NCBI GenBank assembly: GCA_020025535.1
Contig: JAHHRY010000009.1
Span: 1 to 48,801, forward strand
DNA length: 48,801 nt
Direction: 5' to 3'
From: Oscillospiraceae bacterium
Lineage (GTDB): Bacteria; Bacillota; Clostridia; Oscillospirales; Oscillospiraceae
The notes under the pieces are model-generated. The model saw only the letters and a program-made list of their open reading frames with translations, was not told where the DNA came from and ran no database searches. Each line of letters starts with the position of its first letter. The first letter of the stretch is position 1. Positions 31,590 through 41,063 of the stretch are shown in pieces. Made by a program: the position numbers and the translations under genes.

Positions 31590-31682
31590 GAACTAAGCGG
31601 GAGATTTTCTGCAGATGCTATCCCGGCCTTTGTAGCGGCGGGAGCACGGCAGAACCGTCTTCACATTGGCAATTGCTGCTTT

Positions 31683-34130
31683 CTAGGTATCGGTTGTATC
31701 CTTCTTGGGAATGTAATCCAGCACGAATTTCACATTTTCCTGACCGTTGCTCAGCAGTTTCACCGTGAACACCTGGTTAACGTACTTGATGGTCTTGCCG
31801 GAGGTCAGGGGCTCACCGTTGATATAAACCTGAATATTACGGTTATCCCAGCTGAGGGTCATTTCATGCTCATGGCCGATATCTTGAGGCATATTCAGAG
31901 TGTATTCCTTACCGGGGATCATATCCTTTGCAAGCGTGGTGCCCCTCGCCAGGGTGTACTCATAGACCACACGCTTCAGCGAAAGTGTTGCCGAACCAGT
32001 AGCGCCGTTCTTGCCACGGACATAGAAAATCAGGACTTCGTCTTCCTTCAGGTAGACTTCCTTCTCGCTGACCCACTCGATGCTGCCATCGGGCTTAATC
32101 ATACCGAATTCAGCGGGAACACTGCCGTTGGCATTCTTCAGCTGATAGTAACCGGTGGTGTAGCACCAGAAGGAGATGCGCTTTTCGGTAGCGCTGACGT
32201 TCACAGACTCGGGCTGTGCAAAGTGCAGGTTGGTACCAACATTGGTAACCTTGATGACTTCGTTTCTGTCAACCTGTTCAGACAGAGCCTGAACATAGAT
32301 TCTCAGCTTCTGGCCGGCCTTCATTTCCTTTGCCAGGTAGTTGCTCCTAGTGGTGGTTTCAACGAACTCGTAGTCGTCGTTCCAGAAACCGAACCAGGTA
32401 TCGGACTCGGTAGCGGAGAACAGGTAGCTGCCGTTTTCCGGAGCAACAAACTCCAGCTCGATGTCCTTGCCGAGAGGAATCTTTACATCATTGCTGCCCT
32501 CTTCCACGACAAAGTCAGCTGCCTTAGGTCTGATCGTCCACTCGAACTCGAAGGTATCCTTACCCGGGGTATCGGGCATCATGACCGTGAATGTCAGCTT
32601 CTCGCCGGCCTTGGTTGCATTCAGAGTCAGACCGGTGATATTGAGTTCGTCGTTCACACATACATTGCTGTTGATGTTGAGCAATTCATATTTGCCGGCT
32701 GCAGGTGCAACGTAAGTAAACTCCATGGTAACAATAGTAGGCAGTTCCACCTTGCCGCTGTCCTTTTTCAGGACCAGATCATGCAGCTTGCGGATGCTGT
32801 AGGTGCCTTCGTAGTTGCCCAGTTCAGAGTTATCGAAGGGGAACACCCGGAACAGAATCTCGTAGTCGCCGGATTTGGTAACATTGAAAATAATACTCTG
32901 TTTTTCAATGATTTCCTGACCCTTAACGGCCACGTTGACGAGCTGGTTGCTGTTGGAGACAACGTATTTACCGGGATCCAGATGTACCTTAACAGCCTGC
33001 TGGCAATAATTCCATGTCTTGTCGGCTACGATTTTGTAGCTGCCGGACTTAATGTCCGTATAGAGCTTTTCAGCCTTCTGGCCACGCTTACATACATCGC
33101 AGACACCATCGCCGTTTGCATCAACATGGGCACCGTAATCCTTTTTGGGGACGTTGCAATTACAGGTAGGCTCATGCCAGTGATGGGTTTCGTTGCTGCT
33201 CCAGCTGTTGCTGTAGCTGTGAGCGCAGATCACATATCCGCAGACATCGCACTTGCCGTCACGGTTGGCATCCACGTGTGCTTCCTTTTCGGTGGTAGCG
33301 CCGGGATGGCAGGAGGCAACTTTCCAGTGGCCGGACTTGTCGGACATGACCTTGTCAAAGGTATGCTCGTGCTCCACATCGTACCAGCCGCAGATGTCAC
33401 AGACACCGTCCATGTCATCGTCCTTGTGGTTACAGATCAGGTAGCCGCAGGTATCGCAGTGGCCGTCCTCATCGGCGTCCTCATGGAGAGCCTTTTCGGA
33501 AACGCTGCCGGTATGTTCACAGGTAGCTGCGTGCCAGTGATACATACTGTCGCTCGTCCACTCATCGGAGTAGGTATGGGTGTGGTTCTTGTCGAACCAG
33601 CCACAGATATCACAGTTGCCGTCGTTGTCTTCGTCCACGTGCTCGCCCTTGTCAATGGGGTCGACATCGTGGCCGCAGGAAGGACTATGCCAATGTTCCT
33701 TCTCATCGGAGGACCATTCTTCCTCGTAGGTGTGCTCGTGGCCGCCGTTGCTGCCGCAGACATCACATACGCCATCGTTGTTCTCATCTACGTGAGGTGC
33801 CTTGTCAGCAACTGCGCCGTGGTGACCGCAGGTAGCTGCGTGCCAGTGGTTAGTCTCGTCGAAAGACCACTCTTCGGCGAAGGTGTGTTCATGAGTTTTG
33901 TCATAGTATCCGCAGATATCGCAGACACCGTCTTCGTCCTCATCTACGTGCTGACCAAAGTTTGCCATTTCATCTGTGTGCTCACAGGTGGCAGGCAGCC
34001 AGTGGTTATTGGCATCATAGGAATACTCATCAGCGAAGGTATGTTCGTGGTTTTTCTCCTTCTTTGAACATCCGGCGAAGGTCATCAGAACCATCACCAC
34101 ACATAGAACAATTGATAAAGTTCTTTTCAT
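31683..34130 (-). CDS. exported lipoprotein with His/Cys/Asp repeats, probable metal binder
   Basis: The 815-residue protein has a signal peptide and lipobox with Cys21 (TFAGC), so it is anchored outside the membrane. Residues 28-354 hold six full repeats of about 50 residues and one half repeat (233-253). Each full unit reads HEHTF...EW...HWHxATC.H..., then a D-x-N-x-D-G loop and CDxCG. The DxDxDG pieces look like calcium loops and the HxH, HWH and CxxC parts look able to bind zinc or iron. Residues 355-815 form beta-rich domains (Ig/CUB-like by look only), with no sortase motif. It is the last gene of the seven-gene MoxR-VWA operon. Similar repeats exist in Clostridial cell-surface proteins, but their job is not known. 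Confidence 0.75.
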   Translation of the reverse strand: MKRTLSIVLCVVMVLMTFAGCSKKEKNHEHTFADEYSYDANNHWLPATCEHTDEMANFGQHVDEDEDGVCDICGYYDKTHEHTFAEEWSFDETNHWHAATCGHHGAVADKAPHVDENNDGVCDVCGSNGGHEHTYEEEWSSDEKEHWHSPSCGHDVDPIDKGEHVDEDNDGNCDICGWFDKNHTHTYSDEWTSDSMYHWHAATCEHTGSVSEKALHEDADEDGHCDTCGYLICNHKDDDMDGVCDICGWYDVEHEHTFDKVMSDKSGHWKVASCHPGATTEKEAHVDANRDGKCDVCGYVICAHSYSNSWSSNETHHWHEPTCNCNVPKKDYGAHVDANGDGVCDVCKRGQKAEKLYTDIKSGSYKIVADKTWNYCQQAVKVHLDPGKYVVSNSNQLVNVAVKGQEIIEKQSIIFNVTKSGDYEILFRVFPFDNSELGNYEGTYSIRKLHDLVLKKDSGKVELPTIVTMEFTYVAPAAGKYELLNINSNVCVNDELNITGLTLNATKAGEKLTFTVMMPDTPGKDTFEFEWTIRPKAADFVVEEGSNDVKIPLGKDIELEFVAPENGSYLFSATESDTWFGFWNDDYEFVETTTRSNYLAKEMKAGQKLRIYVQALSEQVDRNEVIKVTNVGTNLHFAQPESVNVSATEKRISFWCYTTGYYQLKNANGSVPAEFGMIKPDGSIEWVSEKEVYLKEDEVLIFYVRGKNGATGSATLSLKRVVYEYTLARGTTLAKDMIPGKEYTLNMPQDIGHEHEMTLSWDNRNIQVYINGEPLTSGKTIKYVNQVFTVKLLSNGQENVKFVLDYIPKKDTTDT

Positions 34131-34163
34131 TTATGTACCTCCATAAGAACTAGTAACTAAATT

Positions 34164-35723
34164 TTAGTTACCTGTATTTTTTCGACAGTTACCGCCGACA
34201 TCGCCGCTGTAGTAACCACATGCAAAAAGCCACTGGCTTTCCTCATCGGAGTCCACCTTAATGATGGGATTTTGTTCTACCCAGCCGTTGCCGTCTCGGA
34301 AGTACAGCTGAGAAACGCTGAATTTCTGCAGGAAGTCTTTCAGCTCTTCGGTAACGGGGTAGCATCCGTCGGAGTTGCAGTACTCGGCGTAACCAGGTGT
34401 ACCTACCAGTTCAGGCGGACAATGTCTGCAGGTGGGCAGACAATTGGGACAGCCCTCGGGGCAGGAACCTTCATTCCAGCCATTTACATAGCAGGGGCAG
34501 TCGTTGTTGCAGAAATAGGGTCCAATTTCGGGGGCAGGAGGGTCTTCGATCAGTTTGGCATAGCCCTCGATGAACATTTTATAGTTCTCCATGCCTTCAG
34601 AAACCGTCAGTGCCATGTTGCCCATATATTCGATTGTGGCGAATGATGCATCATCCATAAACCGGCAGGGTGCAGAGATCTTGGCATACAGAGTGGGGCC
34701 GTAGCCGCCGAACTGAGCATAGCGTACTTCATCATACAGATGATAGTAGCCGTCGCCGCCTTCGTCCTTGGGCCACAATTTGTACATACTCTGATCAAAG
34801 AGGTAACGTCCGGCAGCGCTGGGCATAGGATTTTCCGCTCCTAAAAATGTGCCAACACCTTCCGGTGCCCGCTGGAATTCCTCCGTGGGAACGACCAGAT
34901 TGCCGACGGTGTCTTCGCGGTTAAAGCCGCCGTTGAGCTTGATTGCGAAGTCCACGGTGATGGGGTATTTGCCGTCCTTGGCATTTGCCTGCACGCCGAA
35001 GGCGAATACGGAACCGATTTCCGAGTCATCAATCTTGACTTCGTAGCGGAAATTCTTTGTGTAGCCGGAGGCGGACTGGGGACCGCCGTCGTCCAGCGTA
35101 TAAGCGTAATTCTTGTAAACAATGGAGCCGTTGTAAACCTGCAGCTTGGGGTTTATTTTGTTGTCTGCCACACTGACCCAGGACTCTACCCAGTAGGTAC
35201 CGCTTTCAGTAGGCCTAAACTGATAATAAACCACATCTTCCGCATCATCCAGCACAGTACGGTAAGCGCCCAGCTCATCTATGGTGATGATATTTTCGTA
35301 AAGGTCCGAGCCATCGTTCTGTGTAGGAATGATTTCCCGCAGGTCGATGACGATATTTCTTTTCTCGTTGGTAGCAATGTAGCCGTTGGTTTCGTAGCTG
35401 TATCCGGGAGGCACGATGCTCAGAGTCACCTGATAGTCACCGTCCAGGCCCATGATGGCAGCCACACCGTCTTCGTCAAACTTGGCGGTGTAATAGCTGA
35501 AACCGTCGGTCCACTGGGCAAATATCTCCATCTCGGGTTTGTAAGCAACGCCGTTTTTTTGCAGTGTAACAGTGAAAGCATTTTCATCATACTCGCCCTG
35601 CGAGTTTTTGGTAGCTTCCCCTGCGCTGGGTCTGTTGGGGGTAATGCCATCCTGGAATACGCCACATCCAACCATACTGAACACGAGGAGGAATATCACA
35701 ATTGTCTGTAATAACTTTTTCAT
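34164..35723 (-). CDS. exported lipoprotein with Cys-rich segment
   Basis: The 519-residue protein has a signal peptide and a lipobox Cys20 (MVGCG). After a disordered Gly/Asn/Ser linker it has beta-rich domains: one near residues 40-130 (MEIFAQWTDGFSYYTAKFD) and another from 150 to 390. Residues 405-454 hold ten cysteines (CNNDCPCYVNGW, then CPEGCPNC, TCRHCPP and YCNSDGC), and two more lie near the end (FACGYY, NCRK). This is rare outside the membrane of an anaerobe and suggests metal binding or disulfides. It is the sixth gene of the operon, 33 bases before the repeat lipoprotein. Family not recognised. Confidence 0.65.
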   Translation of the reverse strand: MKKLLQTIVIFLLVFSMVGCGVFQDGITPNRPSAGEATKNSQGEYDENAFTVTLQKNGVAYKPEMEIFAQWTDGFSYYTAKFDEDGVAAIMGLDGDYQVTLSIVPPGYSYETNGYIATNEKRNIVIDLREIIPTQNDGSDLYENIITIDELGAYRTVLDDAEDVVYYQFRPTESGTYWVESWVSVADNKINPKLQVYNGSIVYKNYAYTLDDGGPQSASGYTKNFRYEVKIDDSEIGSVFAFGVQANAKDGKYPITVDFAIKLNGGFNREDTVGNLVVPTEEFQRAPEGVGTFLGAENPMPSAAGRYLFDQSMYKLWPKDEGGDGYYHLYDEVRYAQFGGYGPTLYAKISAPCRFMDDASFATIEYMGNMALTVSEGMENYKMFIEGYAKLIEDPPAPEIGPYFCNNDCPCYVNGWNEGSCPEGCPNCLPTCRHCPPELVGTPGYAEYCNSDGCYPVTEELKDFLQKFSVSQLYFRDGNGWVEQNPIIKVDSDEESQWLFACGYYSGDVGGNCRKNTGN

Positions 35724-35727
35724 GGGA

Positions 35728-38352
35728 CTAGCCTCCTTTGACAGTGGTCCGCTTAAACAGGCTTAGGATATCATTCCACTTCAGCTTACGGATGATGATG
35801 TCTGCGATGTACAGAACAATCGCAACAATCAGAAGCGGAAGAGCGAAATCCATGGTATAGGTAGCAGCTTCCTTATCGTCGTTGACAATCTCGATGTCTG
35901 CATTGTCGTGGACAACACCTCTGTCACGGATAGCCGTATTCAGTGTTGCAGCACTGCAAACCGCGAAGCTGTCGTATTCGGCAGTATAGGAAACATGGAA
36001 TGTAGATTTGGAACTGTAAACGGCCTCGTCGCAATTGTATGCCACTTCGACCTCATACTCGCCCAGTACCGGTGTTTCAAACTCGTAATAGTAACGGGTC
36101 TGATCGAAGTACAGGGTTTCGGTAAGTGTCGTGCCGTCAGGCATACGGACGGTCACATCCACGGAAGCGAAGGGGTTAATGGTCGCAGGAATCACTTCCA
36201 GACTGGTATAGACGCCGTTGTTTTCCACATTCAGGTTGTACGGGTAATCGATTTTCTTACCCGGAGTATTTGCGGGGATCAGGTTCTTGGCAAAGGTTTC
36301 GCCATCGGTTTCCTTCCAGTTACCCGTCCACTTTCCGAGGAAGTCGGAAGTGAAGGTTGCCACCTTACCGTTGCCGTATTTCCAGTAGGAGTACAGAGGT
36401 ACGTTCACCACGCTGCCGTCTTCCTTCTGGTAGGGAACCGTCAGAACGGTGTTGGCCTCAGCCTTTTCCTTGGAATGGATATAGCCAAAGATGTTGGGAA
36501 GCGATACGACACCCTGCATCATGGAATCATTGCCCCGCATGACTTCGACAGCAACTTCCTTGTCAACAACAGTATCGGTAAGGTCGTCGCCCATTTCGCC
36601 AAATACCAGATCTTTCACGTCGCTGACATCTTGCAGGTAATAGTACTTGCCATGTCCCTTTTCGGCAACGCCGTTCAGGGTCTGGATGCCGATATTTTCC
36701 TGGTTGCAGGTGTTAACAGTGGAAATCTGAATGCCTGCCTCGTACATCTTGCTGGCGATTTCGATAGGATCATCCTTTTCCAGAGCATAGGACATACCGT
36801 CGCTGAGCAGCATAACCTGCTTTTCGCTGTAGGAAAGATCCTTCATCAGCTTGTAAACTTCTTCCATAGCGGCACCCATGACAGTACCATGGGTGGGCTC
36901 GATTGAGTTGATCAGCTTGGCGATTTCCTCACGGTTGGAAGCGGGGGTTGCCGTACGGATAACCTTCGGTTCGCCGGAGAAGGCCACGACAGCCACATAG
37001 TCATCGTCATCCAGCAGATTCAGCAGCTGAATAGCGGCCTGCTTAGCCATGATCAGGCGGCCCGCCATCTGCATACTTCTGGAAGTATCGATCACGATAC
37101 CGTACAGCTTGGGATCTCTTGCGCTGTTGCCGAACTTGACGGGCAGCATATCCTCCAGCTGTCCCAGTACCTCATCGGTTTTGTTCTGAATCTTCAGGTC
37201 ACCGATGGTTACGAGGCTCTTGCCGAAGAGGGAAACCGCCTTGTCGACACTGTCGATAAATGCGGTATAGTTCTCCAGCCCGCGGACATCCACGCCGGAA
37301 ATGATGATTTCGTCGTACTTGCAAATCTCTTCCACCGTCACCGGCACTTTGGGGTTGTTACAATAGCTGTCGATTACAGCACTTTCGCCGTAAAGTGCGT
37401 GTGCATTTTCCTCGTCCTCGGGATTGGAAGTGACCAGCAGCACGTTCAGGTCGCCGGACACCGTCTGCGTAAACGCATAGGTGTTGTTGTATTCCGATAT
37501 ATCATCGTCGGAAGACACCTTGACTTCATAGTTAAACTCGCCTGCCTTGTCGCTGATCAGGTCGAAGTTTACAATGTTGTAGCCGCCGTGCAGTTCAATA
37601 GCCTTCTGAGCGATTTTCTCGCCGTCCTTGCTCAGGGTGACGATACCCTGCATATCTGCACCGGCCTGAATCAGCACGTCAGCCGTGTTTTCGTGGTTCA
37701 GATAGGTGGACGTGGTATAATCCACACCGGAAACCTGTACTTCCGTCTCGCCGTCTTTCAGGTTGTTGTTCAGGAAGATGGCATCGATGTAAATGTTCTT
37801 GGCGTACAGATTTTCAACTGCAGCTACCAGATTACTGCTGGCGTCCTTGCTTGTTGCACGGCCGTCGGTGATCAGCACGATTCGCTTAATGGTATCCTTT
37901 TTGAACAAAGAAGCGGTGTAGTTCAGTGCGGAAGCGATGTCCGTTGCAGTTTCGTCCACATTGGCATCCTTCACGCTTGTGATTTTGCCGCCGCTTTTCG
38001 TGATCAGCTGGAAGTCTTTGCCGAAGCAGACAAGACCGACTTTGGAATTTCTCGGCAGATTCTTGCTGACGCTCTGAATGTACTGGTCAATGTTCTCCAT
38101 ATTCTTGTTGGAAGAATAGGAAACGTCTGCCACGAAGTACACTTCCGTCTCGGTAATGACTGCCGTGAAAATCATGCCTGCGATGGAGAGAACCAGGCAA
38201 GCTGCAATGATCAGGTGCAGCACCAGAGAAGTGACAGTTGCTTTTGACTTATTATCCTTATTGATGGAAATAACATAAGGAATTACTATGATTGCAGCCA
38301 AAAGCACAAACAGCAACAGCCACCAGGGTTTATCGAAGCTGATACTTCTCAT
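35728..38352 (-). CDS. membrane protein with two VWA domains and a GATase-like insert
   Basis: The 874-residue protein has two N-terminal membrane spans (10-65), then a first VWA-like domain with MIDAS DVSYS at 76-80, a beta-rich part, a GATase1-like region (about 300-400, with VLLVTSNPEDE and IIISGVDVRG), and a second VWA domain with DTSRS at 422-426 followed by TDGMS-like MLLSDGMS. A last membrane span (FALPLLIVAIVLYIADIII) leads to a basic cytoplasmic tail. The layout matches large VWA proteins that work with MoxR ATPases. MIDAS sites bind Mg2+ and a partner Asp/Glu. It overlaps the preceding BatA-like gene by 23 bp. Confidence 0.82.
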   Translation of the reverse strand: MRSISFDKPWWLLLFVLLAAIIVIPYVISINKDNKSKATVTSLVLHLIIAACLVLSIAGMIFTAVITETEVYFVADVSYSSNKNMENIDQYIQSVSKNLPRNSKVGLVCFGKDFQLITKSGGKITSVKDANVDETATDIASALNYTASLFKKDTIKRIVLITDGRATSKDASSNLVAAVENLYAKNIYIDAIFLNNNLKDGETEVQVSGVDYTTSTYLNHENTADVLIQAGADMQGIVTLSKDGEKIAQKAIELHGGYNIVNFDLISDKAGEFNYEVKVSSDDDISEYNNTYAFTQTVSGDLNVLLVTSNPEDEENAHALYGESAVIDSYCNNPKVPVTVEEICKYDEIIISGVDVRGLENYTAFIDSVDKAVSLFGKSLVTIGDLKIQNKTDEVLGQLEDMLPVKFGNSARDPKLYGIVIDTSRSMQMAGRLIMAKQAAIQLLNLLDDDDYVAVVAFSGEPKVIRTATPASNREEIAKLINSIEPTHGTVMGAAMEEVYKLMKDLSYSEKQVMLLSDGMSYALEKDDPIEIASKMYEAGIQISTVNTCNQENIGIQTLNGVAEKGHGKYYYLQDVSDVKDLVFGEMGDDLTDTVVDKEVAVEVMRGNDSMMQGVVSLPNIFGYIHSKEKAEANTVLTVPYQKEDGSVVNVPLYSYWKYGNGKVATFTSDFLGKWTGNWKETDGETFAKNLIPANTPGKKIDYPYNLNVENNGVYTSLEVIPATINPFASVDVTVRMPDGTTLTETLYFDQTRYYYEFETPVLGEYEVEVAYNCDEAVYSSKSTFHVSYTAEYDSFAVCSAATLNTAIRDRGVVHDNADIEIVNDDKEAATYTMDFALPLLIVAIVLYIADIIIRKLKWNDILSLFKRTTVKGG

Positions 38353-40174
38353 AGCAATATACCCCCCAATCCAGTATAAACACCAGTGCTAAAACAATAA
38401 ATATGATCGGTAACGGGTCATATTCGCCGTCGAAGCCACCTTCAACTGCCTGACCCTGCAGTGTAATCCCCAGGCCATCTGCATCAGGATTACGTTCCTG
38501 CTCAGGCAAAGAGGAATAAATGTTGAATACCCGCTGATTATTGCCCAAGACCAGGGTGATCGTGTAGGTACCTACCTCATCCATCCTCAGATCACAGGCA
38601 GCAGTAGCAGTATCCAGATAGGTTACTCTGCCCATAGGGCTATCCACACGAATGCTGTCGCAGCTGGAGAGCACATTGACTCTGGCAGTTTCACCAACGT
38701 AGTAATTGACCTCTTCCACAACGGTGGGGAAGGAATAGTCCAAGAAGTTGTTTGCCATCAGAACGAAGTCGTACAGCAAAGGAATATTGGACTTGTGAAG
38801 GTCAAATGCAAATACCACTTCACGGTTGCCGTAATCGTTGGTACCGGCAAAAATCACAGGATTGCCCTTGTAAGAGTAGACCGATGTAAAATTGCGGTAC
38901 AGACCGCATTTGACGTAGGACGTAATGTAGATTTCGTCCTCGGTCAGGCCTTCGGACAGCTGCTTTGCCACGGAAGATGTGGAAGTTGTCAGGCTCAACA
39001 CGTCCGGCCGCTCCAGAGTGACCTCACCCTGAACACTGAAGCCGGTGTCCGAGCTGCTGGCGGTGGGATTGATCAGCCACACGGCGCCGTCCTTGGGCAT
39101 TTCCGCAGGAGTGAAAGACTCGAATATGTACAGACCGAAGCCGCTCATATTGAAGTACTCCTTGGGGGCGACCACCTGCACGCTGTTAAGACCGATGGCG
39201 TTCAGAACCGATCTCATGAAGAAGGGCCGTTCGCTGACCAGCAGGGTCTTGTAAGAGGACTCGCTCTTCACGTCATAAATGACCAGTTCGTCATCCAGAG
39301 AAGTGGCATCCTCTGCGGAAGCAGCAATCTTCAGGGACGAGAAGCTGGACACCTCACAGTTCAGCTGGAAATGTGCGGGAGCACCATCCTTGGCAACTAC
39401 GCGTGTGCTGGCAGCTGCCTCCTGAGCGCCGTCCACATAGAGGGAAACGCTCAGGTTTTTGGAGCCCTTGTAACAGAACACATCGCCGCTGACTATTAAA
39501 CCTGTGTCGGTAATCTTGTAATTGACGTTGGAAACGGAGCAGTTGCGAATGTCGGAAGCCACATTCACCAGATGAATGTTTTCATTCACCTGATGGGCGG
39601 TATCCGTGACCAGATAGGTCAGGATGTCGGGTCTTTCGTTGAAGTAGCCCTGAGCAATGCTCATGGCATTGCCGATGCTGCCTTCGCCGTAGTTGGGTTC
39701 GACCTCGTCCAGCAGAAGCAGGGCCTGGTCTTTGTTGTCAATCTGCTCGAAAACAACCACAGCCTCATCGCCGGCGTACACCAGGGAGTACCGGCTTTTG
39801 TTTACGGAGTCCTTGATTACGGTGGCAATTTCCTCTTTAGCCAGATCGAAGCGGGACTTTCCATCCTGCATCATGTTCATACTGCCGGAGCCGTCCAGAA
39901 CGAAGCAATATTCGTTGGCGGAGTTCGGGACGATAAACATGGGATGTGCAATTGCCAGAGAAACAAAGGTAATTGCCAGGATCTGCAGAATCAAGCTGAT
40001 CAGACCGGTGATATTGCTGAGGGGATTTTTTCTTTTCAGAAATTTCTCACTGAGCAGCCACAGATAAGTGGAAGCAACCGTCTGTTCGGTGTACTTGCTC
40101 TTGATTATGTAGATAAGAATCAGAATAGGAATTCCAATCAGGCCCAGCAAGCCTAACGGATAAAGAAAGGTCAT
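38330..40174 (-). CDS. BatA-like VWA membrane protein
   Basis: The 614-residue protein begins with the BatA/aerotolerance N-terminal module (MTFLYPLGLLGLIGIPILIL, then a second span LISLILQILAITFVSLAIA). A VWA domain follows with MIDAS DGSGS at residues 94-98 and a TYLVTD strand. The rest is beta-rich, and a final membrane span (LPIIFIVLALVFILDWGVY) lies near the C-terminus. Bat proteins are partners of MoxR ATPases. The start overlaps the DUF58 gene by 4 bp. It should sit in the membrane with the VWA domain outside or at the surface. Confidence 0.82.
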   Translation of the reverse strand: MTFLYPLGLLGLIGIPILILIYIIKSKYTEQTVASTYLWLLSEKFLKRKNPLSNITGLISLILQILAITFVSLAIAHPMFIVPNSANEYCFVLDGSGSMNMMQDGKSRFDLAKEEIATVIKDSVNKSRYSLVYAGDEAVVVFEQIDNKDQALLLLDEVEPNYGEGSIGNAMSIAQGYFNERPDILTYLVTDTAHQVNENIHLVNVASDIRNCSVSNVNYKITDTGLIVSGDVFCYKGSKNLSVSLYVDGAQEAAASTRVVAKDGAPAHFQLNCEVSSFSSLKIAASAEDATSLDDELVIYDVKSESSYKTLLVSERPFFMRSVLNAIGLNSVQVVAPKEYFNMSGFGLYIFESFTPAEMPKDGAVWLINPTASSSDTGFSVQGEVTLERPDVLSLTTSTSSVAKQLSEGLTEDEIYITSYVKCGLYRNFTSVYSYKGNPVIFAGTNDYGNREVVFAFDLHKSNIPLLYDFVLMANNFLDYSFPTVVEEVNYYVGETARVNVLSSCDSIRVDSPMGRVTYLDTATAACDLRMDEVGTYTITLVLGNNQRVFNIYSSLPEQERNPDADGLGITLQGQAVEGGFDGEYDPLPIIFIVLALVFILDWGVYCYEKYQLR

Positions 40175-41055
40175 TTCAGCACCCCCGTGTTAACCAGTTT
40201 GTCGAAGAAGATCTCGCCCATAGAATCCTCTGCACAAACCTGCATATAATCTGCTCCACGGGCCATGCAGTAGTTGCGAATGCGGTCCGTGCAGTATTGT
40301 AAAGCAGCTTTATAGGCGTTTGCGATCTCCCGGTCAATGTTCTTGCGGTAAGAACGATGGATACTCTCCGAATCAAACAGGTGCATTTTACCACGGAGCT
40401 GTGGGTTGAGCTCTTCTCTGGACAAAACCTGAATGCACAGAATATCTCTCTTGCACTCGGCCAGACGATCGATGGCGGTTTCGTAATCGTTGTCCGTCAG
40501 GAAGTCGGAAATAACGATGGACATGCCGTCGCCTCTGCCCACTTTGGAAGGAACGATAGCGTCGCTGATATAGCTGTCGCCTTCAAAAACGATCTCATTG
40601 AGCTTGCCGATGCAGCTGAAGAACGCTTCCTTTCCGACCATACCGGAAATCACTTCTTCAATCTGCTTTTCCCGGATGATATAAATGGAAACCTTCTCCA
40701 TTTCGCACAGGGACATATAGGCAAGTGTTGCAGCCAGCCGCAGGGACTGTTCTGCCTTCTGACCCTTGCCATAGTCCATGGAACGGCTGGCATCAATGTA
40801 GATTCTGGTATGCATCTGCCGCTCGTCAAGATACAGCTTCTCATACAGCTTATCGAAACGTGCGTAGGCGTTCCAGTCAATTTTGGTTATGTCATCTCCG
40901 GGGACATAATCTCTGTAATCCGTAAATTCACAGGAAGAACCATAGGTCTTGCTTTTCCGGTTGCCGCCGAACATACCTGCGATATTGTTCTTCAGCACCG
41001 TCTGCAAGGTTTCTACCTGCCGGAGAAACTCTTCATTGATGACTAATTTACTCAT
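40171..41055 (-). CDS. DUF58 protein
   Basis: The 294-residue protein has the DUF58 core YVPGDDITKIDWNAYAR (residues 50-66) and a VWA-like part with the MIDAS-like IDASRSMDYG (87-96). DUF58 proteins are found next to MoxR in nearly all such operons and probably link the AAA+ ring to VWA proteins. It has no membrane span and should be cytoplasmic. There are 8 bases between the MoxR stop and its start, and the Shine-Dalgarno site is weak, so coupling to MoxR is likely. Confidence 0.9.
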   Translation of the reverse strand: MSKLVINEEFLRQVETLQTVLKNNIAGMFGGNRKSKTYGSSCEFTDYRDYVPGDDITKIDWNAYARFDKLYEKLYLDERQMHTRIYIDASRSMDYGKGQKAEQSLRLAATLAYMSLCEMEKVSIYIIREKQIEEVISGMVGKEAFFSCIGKLNEIVFEGDSYISDAIVPSKVGRGDGMSIVISDFLTDNDYETAIDRLAECKRDILCIQVLSREELNPQLRGKMHLFDSESIHRSYRKNIDREIANAYKAALQYCTDRIRNYCMARGADYMQVCAEDSMGEIFFDKLVNTGVLK

Positions 41056-41063
41056 ATGCGCTC

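Noticed and set aside
33069..34049. Tandem repeats as a CRISPR array
   Set aside because: The repeats are in frame, vary at third positions, and encode a protein repeat; there are no equal spacers.
31434..34067. Open frame of 877 codons on the plus strand opposite the repeat lipoprotein
   Set aside because: It mirrors the GC-biased third positions of the lipoprotein gene, has no ribosome site and no signal of its own.
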